Source of the DNA: Pseudomonas sp. GL-B-19 | Lineage (GTDB): Bacteria; Pseudomonadota; Gammaproteobacteria; Pseudomonadales; Pseudomonadaceae | Length of the DNA stretch: 64,000 nt | Assembly (NCBI RefSeq): GCF_019956415.1 | Contig: NZ_JAHBDK010000013.1 | Coordinates: forward strand, 62,001 to 126,000 | Reading direction: 5' to 3' | Shown here: piece by piece, positions 57,576-64,000 of the stretch | Layout of the letters: each line of letters opens with the position of its first letter | How positions within the stretch are numbered: position 1 is the stretch's first letter | Program-made: the position numbers and the translations under genes | The notes under the pieces: model-generated | Told to the model about the DNA's origin: nothing | Database searches by the model: none | Seen by the model: only the letters and a program-made list of their open reading frames with translations

Positions 57576-58178
57576 CTACAAAGCGATCGGCTTACGCCCG
57601 GCAAACGAATGCGCCAACGTCCCGCCATCCACCAATTCCAACTCGCCGCCCAACGGCACACCATGGGCGATACGCGAGGCTATCAGGCCTTTATTGCTGA
57701 GCAACTGTGCGATGTAGTGCGCCGTCGCCTCGCCTTCCACCGTCGGGTTGGTCGCGAGGATGACTTCCGTAAAGCTCCCGGCCTCTTCGATCCGCGCCAT
57801 CAATTGCGGGATTCCAATCGCCTCAGGCCCGAGACCATCAAGCGGGGACAAATGCCCTTTGAGGACGAAGTAACGACCACGGAACCCGGTCTGCTCCACC
57901 GCGTAAACATCCATCGGCCCTTCCACCACACACAATAAGGTGTCGTCGCGACGGGTATCCGCGCACTGCGGGCAAAGGTCGTCTTCGGTCAGCGTGCGGC
58001 ATAACCGGCAATGGCCCACCCCTTCCATGGCCTGGCTCAAGGCCGACGCCAGTCGCAAACCACCGCTGCGATCACGTTCAAGCAGTTGCAGCGCCATGCG
58101 CTGGGCGGTTTTCTGACCTACGCCCGGCAAAATTCGCAGGGCATCGATCAGTTGGCGAATCAAAGGGCTGAAGCTCAT
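57576..58178 (-). CDS. recR: Recombination protein RecR
   Basis: 200 residues. Helix-hairpin-helix start ([20 protein letters not shown]), zinc finger [18 protein letters not shown], and Toprim domain ([17 protein letters not shown]). It acts with RecO and RecF to load RecA on gapped DNA. It is usually joined to dnaX-ybaB; here one gene intervenes. Confidence 0.96.
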   Translation of the reverse strand: MSFSPLIRQLIDALRILPGVGQKTAQRMALQLLERDRSGGLRLASALSQAMEGVGHCRLCRTLTEDDLCPQCADTRRDDTLLCVVEGPMDVYAVEQTGFRGRYFVLKGHLSPLDGLGPEAIGIPQLMARIEEAGSFTEVILATNPTVEGEATAHYIAQLLSNKGLIASRIAHGVPLGGELELVDGGTLAHSFAGRKPIAL

Positions 58179-58201
58179 GGGGAAACGTCCGACAAAACAA
58201 C

Positions 58202-58226
58202 GAGACGCGGTTTATACCCGCGCCTC
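58202..58226 (-). terminator. Stem-loop between the oxidoreductase gene and recR
   Basis: GAGACGCGG / CCGCGCCTC arms (one mismatch) with a 7-base loop; on the minus strand a T-rich GTTGTTTTG follows. Probably ends the oxidoreductase transcript. Confidence 0.5.
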
Positions 58227-58243
58227 TCTTTAGCGTCAAATAC

Positions 58244-59278
58244 TCAGTCTTGCGCGACCCGCACCACCAGTTTGCCGAAGTTGCGCCCTTCCAGCAGACC
58301 GATGAACGCTTCGGGCGCCTGCTCCAGGCCATCGACCACGTCTTCGCGGAATTTCACCTTGCCATCACGGACCCACGGCGCCATGGCACTGATGAATTCC
58401 GGCTGACGATCGCCGTAGTCGTCGAACACGATGAAGCCCTGAATCCGCACGCGCTTGGTCAAAAGCGTCCGTTGCAATTGCGGCAGGCGATCCGGGCCGG
58501 TTGGTGCTTCGTGGGCGTTGTAGGAAGCGATCAGGCCACACAACGGAATCCGCGCCTTGGCATTGAGCAGCGGCACCACCGCGTCGAACACCTTGCCGCC
58601 GACGTTCTCATAGTAAATGTCGATACCGCTGAAGCACGCCTGCGCCAACTCATCGGCAAAGTTCGGGCTCTTGTGGTCAACGCATGCATCAAAGCCTAAT
58701 TCGTCGACGACATAACGGCATTTTTCCGCACCACCGGCCACACCGACCACGCGCAGGCCCTTGATCTTCGCCACTTGGCCGACCACCGAACCCACCGCAC
58801 CGGACGCCGCCGCAACCACAAGGGTTTCGCCGGTCTTCGGCTGGCCGATGTCCATCAAGCCCATATAAGCCGTCATGCCCGGCATGCCCAGCACACCCAA
58901 GGCCATCGATGGGGTCGGCAGCCCGGACGGCACCGGGATGATGTTGCGACCATCGCTGATGCTGTGGCTCTGCCAGCCGGTGGCACCCACCACCACATCA
59001 CCTTCCTGAAATTTCGGGTTCGACGAGCGCTCGACCCGGCTGACAGCCCCACCGGTCATGACCTCACCGATTTCGACGGGTGCGGCGTAGGACGGCGCGT
59101 CACTCATGCGCCCCCGCATGTACGGGTCCAGCGAGAGGTAGAGGGTCTTGAGCAGCACCTGGCCGTCAGCGAGGTCCGGAAGCGCTTCCCTTTCCAGGCG
59201 GAAATTATCCGGCGTCGGCGCGCCAACCGGGCGGGACGCCAGGACGATACGTTGGTTGAGGGTCAATGCTTGTGGCAT
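58244..59278 (-). CDS. NADP-dependent MDR oxidoreductase (zinc-independent, CurA/PTGR-like)
   Basis: 344 residues. MDR fold: YLSLDPYMRGRM, GMPGMTAYMGLMDIGQPK, VAAASGAVGSVVGQVAKIKG (NADPH site), and YYENVGGKVFDAV. There are no zinc-ligand cysteines. Members reduce the double bond of alpha,beta-unsaturated ketones or aldehydes. It sits between ybaB and recR and is flanked by a REPIN, so it was probably inserted in the usual dnaX-ybaB-recR unit. Physiological substrate unknown. Confidence 0.9.
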   Translation of the reverse strand: MPQALTLNQRIVLASRPVGAPTPDNFRLEREALPDLADGQVLLKTLYLSLDPYMRGRMSDAPSYAAPVEIGEVMTGGAVSRVERSSNPKFQEGDVVVGATGWQSHSISDGRNIIPVPSGLPTPSMALGVLGMPGMTAYMGLMDIGQPKTGETLVVAAASGAVGSVVGQVAKIKGLRVVGVAGGAEKCRYVVDELGFDACVDHKSPNFADELAQACFSGIDIYYENVGGKVFDAVVPLLNAKARIPLCGLIASYNAHEAPTGPDRLPQLQRTLLTKRVRIQGFIVFDDYGDRQPEFISAMAPWVRDGKVKFREDVVDGLEQAPEAFIGLLEGRNFGKLVVRVAQD

Positions 59279-59377
59279 GTGAGCGTCTCCTTTTTATCGA
59301 GAATTGGGCGGTATAGGGGAGCAGACCGTTGTCGCGGTGTCCGGTTCGATGTTTCGTCAGTTTTACCGAGGTGACTT

Positions 59378-59445
59378 CATCGCTGGCAAGCCAGGCTCCT
59401 ACAGGGATCACCTCAATCCTGTAGGAGCCTGGCTTGCCAGCGATG
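59378..59445. repeat. REPIN between ybaB and the oxidoreductase gene
   Basis: CATCGCTGGCAAGCCAGGCT and inverse arm GCCTGGCTTGCCAGCGATG with a short loop; very symmetrical arms. Confidence 0.85.
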
Positions 59446-59482
59446 GCGACCTCAAGGCATCACACTTGTAACAGGCAAAAAC

Positions 59483-59516
59483 AAAAATGCCAGGCGCGAT
59501 GCCTGGCATTTTTTTG
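59483..59516. terminator. Bidirectional terminator after dnaX-ybaB
   Basis: AAAAATGCCAGGC-GCGAT-GCCTGGCATTTTTT. Strong stem with A and T runs on the two sides. Confidence 0.92.
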
Positions 59517-59542
59517 TAGCTCATCCGACGCGCTTTAGCGAA

Positions 59543-59881
59543 TCAGAATGGCAGTTTCATGCCCGGCGGCAGTTGCATGCCAGCGGTCATGCCGGACATT
59601 TTGTCCTGGCTGTTGGCTTCGATCTTGCGCACGGCATCGTTGACGGCGGCGGCGACGACGGCTTCCAGCATCTCTTTGTCGTCTTCGCTCAGGCCTTCAA
59701 CCAGGCTCGGGTCAATGGTCACGCTCTTGACGTCGTGACGACCGGTCATCACCACGGTGACCATGTCGCCACCCGCTTTACCGATGACTTCGGCGTTGGC
59801 CAGCTCTTCCTGCATCTTGGCCATTTTTTCCTGCATCTGCTGCGCCTGCTTCATCAGGCCGGCCATGCCACCTTTCATCAT
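59543..59881 (-). CDS. ybaB: YbaB/EbfC-family nucleoid-associated protein
   Basis: 112 residues from ATG 59881 ([20 protein letters not shown]) with GAGGTGA upstream. Met/Gln-rich amphipathic helix, then [19 protein letters not shown] and the family end [12 protein letters not shown]. It binds DNA as a dimer. Follows dnaX by 66 bases. Confidence 0.95.
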   Translation of the reverse strand: MMKGGMAGLMKQAQQMQEKMAKMQEELANAEVIGKAGGDMVTVVMTGRHDVKSVTIDPSLVEGLSEDDKEMLEAVVAAAVNDAVRKIEANSQDKMSGMTAGMQLPPGMKLPF

Positions 59882-59947
59882 GGGAATCACCTCAAAAGTA
59901 CTTGGATTAAACAGCGTCCGGCCCTTTTGACCGAACGCCTTCAGTTA

Positions 59948-62023
59948 TTAGCCCTGACTGACCAGAGCGTCGACAGGTTCAATAGTATCGTTACGGATCA
60001 CCGCACCGAACTGTTGCATCATTTGCTGGATGAACGGATCGCCGTGGATTGACTCTTCGGCCTCGCGCTGACGGTTGGCACGGCGCCGGGACGCGGCCTG
60101 GGCCGGGGTTTCCTGCTCGGGCTTGATCAGCTCCATGCTCAGGGTCAGTGTGCGCCCGTGAAACTGGTTCAGCGCATCATTGAGACGACGTTGCTGAGTC
60201 GCGTTGAACAAGGCGCTGTGGGCCGGGTCCAGGTGCATCAGCCAGTGATCGCCCTCGACGGAAATCAGCGTGCAGTTGGCGGCGATACTGCCCGTCATGC
60301 CGGAGATCGGCAGTTTCGGGAACAGCTCCAGCCATTGCGCTGCCAGACCGGTGGCCGGCATCGCAGCCGGCTCAGGCTCCGGTTCCGGCGCGGGGTCGGC
60401 GGCATGTTCGCTGGCCAGTTCATCGAGGTAACTGTAGGCCGAATCCATGTCCGGTTCGATGTAATCCTCATCCAGCGGCGGTTCGTCGTCCTGGTCCATG
60501 CCCGGCGTGGCAGCATCGACTTCGGCAACGGAAGGTTCCGGGATCGGCGCCGCGGCCCATTCCGGCGCGTCCGGCACCACGCTGTCAGGCGTTGGCAACG
60601 GCATTGGCGGCAACTCGGGCTGCTTGCCAGCGGTTTCCAGAACCGGCTCGACGGCGGGTTGCTGCACGACTTCGGGCGTGACCGGGTCATTCCACGGCAG
60701 GTCGACGACTTCCTCGACCGCTACGGGCTCAACCACAGGCTCAGGCACGACAACGGGCGCAACCGGTTCAGGTTCCGGCGCGGGAGCAGGGACTGAAACT
60801 GGAGCAACAGGAGCAGGTGCAACTGCCGCAGCGACTACCGGCGCAACAACTGGCGCGGCAGCCACTGAGTTTGCGGAATCAACTGTGGCCTGGCTGATCC
60901 CCACTGGCTTTAGCGGTTGCCTCGGGGCGTCCGCGGTGTCTGCCGGGCGGAACGCGAGCATCCGCAGCAGCACCATTTCAAAACCACCACGCGGGTCGGG
61001 GGCCAACGGCAAATCGCGGCGGCCAATCAGGCCCATCTGGTAATAAAACTGCACGTCTTCGGCCGGCAACGCCTGGGCCAGCGCCAGCACCCGATCACGG
61101 TCGCCCTGGCCGTTGTCGACACCTTCAGGCAAGGCCTGGGCGATGGCGACACGGTGCAGCACGTTGAGAATTTCCGAAAGTACGCCGTTCCAGTCCGGAC
61201 CTTGCTCGGCCAGATGACGGACGGCTTCGAGCAACGCCTTGGCGTCACCTTCGATCAACGCATGCAGAACGTCGTAGACCTGGCCATGATCCAGCGTACC
61301 GAGCATCGCCCGCACGTCGGCGGCCATGACCTTGCCTTCACCGAAGGCGATGGCCTGGTCGGTGAGGCTCATGGCATCGCGCATCGAGCCATCGGCGGCA
61401 CGACCCAGCAGCCACAGCGCGTCGTCTTCGAACGGCACGTTCTCGACCCCCAGCACGTGGGTCAAATGCTCGACCACACGTTCCGGCGTCATGTTCTTCA
61501 AGGAGAATTGCAGGCATCGCGACAGAATGGTTGCAGGAAGTTTCTGCGGGTCGGTCGTCGCCAGGATGAACTTGACGTAGGGCGGCGGCTCTTCGAGGGT
61601 TTTCAACAGCGCATTAAAGGAATGGCTGGAGAGCATGTGCACTTCGTCGATCAGGTAGACCTTGAAGCGCCCGCGGCTCGGGGCGTACTGCACGTTGTCG
61701 AGCAGCTCGCGGGTGTCTTCGACCTTGGTCCGGCTCGCGGCGTCGATCTCGATCAGGTCGACAAAGCGCCCCTCATCGATTTCGCGGCACACCGAGCACT
61801 CGCCGCACGGCGTCGACGTGATACCTGTTTCACAGTTCAGGCATTTGGCGATGATGCGCGCGATGGTAGTCTTGCCGACCCCGCGCGTACCGGTAAACAG
61901 GTAGGCGTGGTGCAACCGCTGGCTGTCCAAGGCATTGATCAGAGCCTTGAGCACATGGGTCTGGCCGACCATTTCGCGGAACGAGCGCGGACGCCATTTA
62001 CGTGCAAGAACCTGATAACTCAT
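59948..62023 (-). CDS. dnaX: DNA polymerase III subunit tau (and possibly gamma)
   Basis: 691 residues from ATG 62023 (MSYQVLARKWRPRSFREMVG). AAA+ clamp loader with Walker A GTRGVGKTTIARI, four-Cys zinc module (CLNCETG, CGECSVC), DEVHML and sensor motifs. Residues ~375-560 are a Pro/Val/Glu-rich linker and the last ~130 form the tau C-terminal domain for polymerase contact. I see no A-rich slippery site for a gamma frameshift in the linker, so a separate gamma form is not predicted here. Confidence 0.96.
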   Translation of the reverse strand: MSYQVLARKWRPRSFREMVGQTHVLKALINALDSQRLHHAYLFTGTRGVGKTTIARIIAKCLNCETGITSTPCGECSVCREIDEGRFVDLIEIDAASRTKVEDTRELLDNVQYAPSRGRFKVYLIDEVHMLSSHSFNALLKTLEEPPPYVKFILATTDPQKLPATILSRCLQFSLKNMTPERVVEHLTHVLGVENVPFEDDALWLLGRAADGSMRDAMSLTDQAIAFGEGKVMAADVRAMLGTLDHGQVYDVLHALIEGDAKALLEAVRHLAEQGPDWNGVLSEILNVLHRVAIAQALPEGVDNGQGDRDRVLALAQALPAEDVQFYYQMGLIGRRDLPLAPDPRGGFEMVLLRMLAFRPADTADAPRQPLKPVGISQATVDSANSVAAAPVVAPVVAAAVAPAPVAPVSVPAPAPEPEPVAPVVVPEPVVEPVAVEEVVDLPWNDPVTPEVVQQPAVEPVLETAGKQPELPPMPLPTPDSVVPDAPEWAAAPIPEPSVAEVDAATPGMDQDDEPPLDEDYIEPDMDSAYSYLDELASEHAADPAPEPEPEPAAMPATGLAAQWLELFPKLPISGMTGSIAANCTLISVEGDHWLMHLDPAHSALFNATQQRRLNDALNQFHGRTLTLSMELIKPEQETPAQAASRRRANRQREAEESIHGDPFIQQMMQQFGAVIRNDTIEPVDALVSQG

Positions 62024-62166
62024 CGAAAACCGTCGCAACGAAGGAACAGAAGCGGCTAATGCTAGCGGAGCAAGGGCAAAATTGCATCCGGTGTGCTCGT
62101 CTAATCTGGCTAAGCTGCACTTTCCGGGCTTTAATCGGCTCGGGTTTCAGAGGTACCGGAGCGTTT

Positions 62167-62934
62167 ATGCGTTGTGCCTTGGGGGCATTGCTATGGATAA
62201 GCCTGAACGTCGCCGCTGCCGAAGCGCCGTTGCGTTTTGTCGTGCCCGACAGTTGGGCGATGCCGATGGTGCAACTGGATCACGGCCGCCCGACCCAAGG
62301 CATTCTGTTTGACGTGATGCTCAGTCTAGCCACCCAGGTCGGTGTGCCAGCCGAATTTCATGTAATGCCCCGGGCGCGGGTGCAAAACGCCATGGAACAC
62401 GGCGAGGTCGATGTGCGTTGCTATGCCGCCCCGTCCTGGCTACCCAATCAGTCAGGCGATTACATCTGGAGCATTCCGCTGTGGCATCAGCACGACATGC
62501 TGATCGGCCTGCCAGAATCGCCAGACTCGATAGCGCCAGACAATTTGCCTCGGCAACCTGTCGGCACGGTGCTCAGCTATAGCTATCCGACGCTGCAACC
62601 CTTGTTCGATACCGACCGCCTGAACCGCGAAGATGCACGCAATCAGGAACAAGTGCTGGAAAAACTTCACGCCGGGCGCTATCGCTATGCGGTGAGCAAT
62701 CAATGGACACTGGACTGGTTCAATCAGCGGCTATTACCCGACCGGCAACTGAAACCGGTGGCCGTGCTGCAAGAGCAGAATGTCGGTTGCTACGTGCGCA
62801 ACGACCCCAAGGTGCCGGTGCAGCGCATTCTGCACACGCTGTTGCGGATGAAAATGTCGGGAGAGATTGATGACATTGTTAGCCTGTATATCGGCAATGA
62901 GTCATCCAACGTGGCGGTGAGCAAGCTTTATTAA
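62167..62934 (+). CDS. Periplasmic solute-binding-like protein (SBP_bac_3 type)
   Basis: 255 residues from ATG 62167 with GGAG upstream. Signal peptide MRCALGALLWISLNVAAAEA. The mature part (LRFVVPDSWAMPMV, GILFDVMLSLATQVG, HGEVDVRCYAAPSW, VGTVLSYSYPTLQP, GRYRYAVSNQWTLDWF) has the two-lobe pattern of family-3 substrate-binding proteins. There is no transporter gene next to it, so it may be an orphan binding protein as common in Pseudomonas. Divergent from dnaX. Ligand unknown. Confidence 0.75.
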   Translation: MRCALGALLWISLNVAAAEAPLRFVVPDSWAMPMVQLDHGRPTQGILFDVMLSLATQVGVPAEFHVMPRARVQNAMEHGEVDVRCYAAPSWLPNQSGDYIWSIPLWHQHDMLIGLPESPDSIAPDNLPRQPVGTVLSYSYPTLQPLFDTDRLNREDARNQEQVLEKLHAGRYRYAVSNQWTLDWFNQRLLPDRQLKPVAVLQEQNVGCYVRNDPKVPVQRILHTLLRMKMSGEIDDIVSLYIGNESSNVAVSKLY

Positions 62935-63054
62935 TGTTCATTCTGAAAATCGGAAACGATGAAACGCCGCCCTGGAGATAATCCATGGCAGAACGATAAA
63001 AAGTATTTTCAGAAAAATAACGCGAAAGAGGATTCGCGCTGCGTTATGGAGGCA

Positions 63055-63160
63055 ACCCCACCAGCCACACCCCGGCACACAATGTTCCCGCTGTGGCTGC
63101 TTCCTTCCGGATCTGACCAGGTTCACGGGTAATCGTTGCGGGGGGACCGATGGGGTCACC
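63055..63160 (-). ncRNA. ffs: 4.5S RNA of the signal recognition particle
   Basis: On the minus strand the apical core is unmistakable: CAGATCCGGAAGGAAGCAGC, with closing stems GACCCCA / TGGGGTT and the CCCGCAACG and GTGTGCCGGG segments of bacterial 4.5S RNA. It binds Ffh for co-translational targeting. The ends are estimated from the outer stem. It lies near dnaX as in other gammaproteobacteria. Confidence 0.93.
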
Positions 63161-63286
63161 ATAACGACGCTCACCTGACGGCGAGCCGCGCCATTGTACC
63201 TATCTGAGACGAAGTTACAACCGTTGGCGCAGATTAAAAAACATGAGTGCCTTCAAGGACATGCAACCCCCTTGAATCCCCGCCCC

Positions 63287-63437
63287 CTGTAGCAGCTGTC
63301 GAGCAGCGCGAGGCTGCGTTCGGCTGTGCAGCAGTCGCCAGTTCGGTGATGGTGGTTTACCTGAAAAACCGCGTCGTCTGATTTTACGACTGCTGCGCAG
63401 CCGAACGCAGCCTCGCGCTGCTCGACAGCTGCTACAG
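63287..63437. repeat. Large inverted repeat, a different REP class
   Basis: Arms of about 50 bases starting CTGTAGCAGCTGTCGAGCAG and ending CTCGACAGCTGCTACAG, nearly perfect, around a ~50-base loop. Its sequence (GCGAGGCTGCGTTCGGCTG core) is unrelated to the REPs elsewhere in the window. Confidence 0.85.
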
Positions 63438-63460
63438 GCGGACGTTGCAGTGAACGATCG

Positions 63461-64000
63461 TCACAGGTCCTGCAACACCTCATCCGCCCTGCCGCCCTCT
63501 TGCTGGATCACCAGGTGAATGAAGTGCAACTTGGCGATCACAGCTGGCGGCAGGACGAACGGATAGAAATCCGGCTGCCCCATGCTGCGTGACAGTTCAT
63601 TGAGCATCCCGGCCAACTCGATCCACGCCTTGACGAACGCCAGAAACGCCGCGCCGCCCGGATGCTGTGGATCGTAGAGCGCGCTCAACGGAAATGGCTG
63701 GCAATCGAAATCCATTTCCCGCGCACTCATGCCAAACCCGAGAGCGGTGTCCACCGCATCCATCATGTGCAGGTAATGCGCCCAGGTTTCCGCCCAGTCT
63801 TCCCACGGGTGCATGGTCGCGTAGGCGCTGACGCACTGCTGCTGCCAGTCGAGCGGCGCGCCTTGCTGGTAATGCCGCTCCAGCGCCTCTGCGTAACTGG
63901 CGCGCTCGTCACCGAACAGTCCGCGGAACGGTTCCAGCCAATGGCTGTTGGCGATCAGCCGGTCCCAGTAGTAATGCCCGACCTCATGCCGAAAATGCCC
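63461..64000 (-). CDS. Putative zinc-binding metallopeptidase (3' part; 5' end beyond the window)
   Basis: The minus-strand frame enters at the window edge with GHFRHEVGHYYWDRLI, an HExxH zinc-protease site, and continues FRGLFGDERASYAEALERHY and HPWEDWAETWAHYLHMMD to the stop at 63461. This is the COG4307-type predicted zinc peptidase family (PF15887); its second Glu-rich segment is WEDWAETWAHYLH. About 180 residues are visible. Substrate unknown. Confidence 0.8.
   Translation of the reverse strand, partial: GHFRHEVGHYYWDRLIANSHWLEPFRGLFGDERASYAEALERHYQQGAPLDWQQQCVSAYATMHPWEDWAETWAHYLHMMDAVDTALGFGMSAREMDFDCQPFPLSALYDPQHPGGAAFLAFVKAWIELAGMLNELSRSMGQPDFYPFVLPPAVIAKLHFIHLVIQQEGGRADEVLQDL

Noticed and set aside
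60700..60900. dnaX frameshift site producing the gamma subunit
   Set aside because: I looked for an A-rich slippery run in the linker-coding region and saw none.

Overview
The window looks like chromosomal DNA of a Pseudomonas fluorescens-group bacterium. Evidence seen directly: a conserved block typical of the genus (two cco operons, ccoG-fixH-ccoI-ccoS, hemN, anr, apt, then recR, ybaB, dnaX on the other strand), fluorescens-type REP/REPIN palindromes between genes, and a REPIN-associated RAYT transposase. The right half has the GC-rich, codon-biased look of a Pseudomonas core genome. The left ~13 kb is clearly richer in A+T and full of insertion-sequence debris, as expected for imported surface-polysaccharide genes.

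Region 1 (1-16.8 kb), serotype-like polysaccharide genes. On the + strand: a cut CDP-glycerol glycerophosphotransferase-like protein with TPR repeats, then two paralogous XcbB/CpsF-like alpha/beta-hydrolase proteins. The paralogs are separated by IS66 fragments (one a fold-back inverted structure) and a truncated phage GH19 endolysin. After the second paralog come two more phage remnants and a longer IS66 copy with a frameshifted tnpC. On the - strand: a Glyco_tranf_2_4 glycosyltransferase, a Stealth sugar-phosphate transferase, a capsule-type GT2, a KpsF/KdsD arabinose-5-phosphate isomerase and an S1/P1 nuclease. An APH-fold kinase follows on +.

Region 2 (17-36 kb), capsule lipid and linker genes. 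kpsC-kpsS, a short-chain reductase, an LTA-synthase-like enzyme, a GNAT acyltransferase and a second KpsC-like protein form a tightly overlapping + strand operon. Facing it on the - strand are a 2520-residue polyketide/fatty-acid synthase and an AONS/serine-palmitoyltransferase-like enzyme. The set matches Sinorhizobium rkpA-G-H-I-J combined with E. coli kpsC-S-F. I infer a capsule whose lipid anchor is made by PKS plus amino-acid condensation, reduction and phosphoglycerol transfer, then extended by Kdo transferases. The glycerophosphotransferase-like and Stealth proteins suggest a phosphodiester-containing polymer. Between the two arms lies a 1.8 kb array of nine REPINs separated by a 35-bp satellite, next to rayT.

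Region 3 (36-56 kb), aerotaxis and microaerobic respiration. aer, a small unknown protein, an alpha/beta hydrolase, two complete cbb3 oxidase operons, a Phd/VapC-type toxin-antitoxin pair, ccoG-fixH-ccoI-ccoS, a DsbD_2/SafE-like membrane protein, hemN, anr and apt. Good Anr/FNR boxes stand before the first cco operon and hemN, with near-matches before the second cco operon and ccoG.

Region 4 (56-64 kb), core genes. Acyl-CoA dehydrogenase, recR, an MDR oxidoreductase, ybaB and dnaX on -, a periplasmic solute-binding-like protein on +, the 4.5S SRP RNA on -, and a zinc metallopeptidase cut by the window end.
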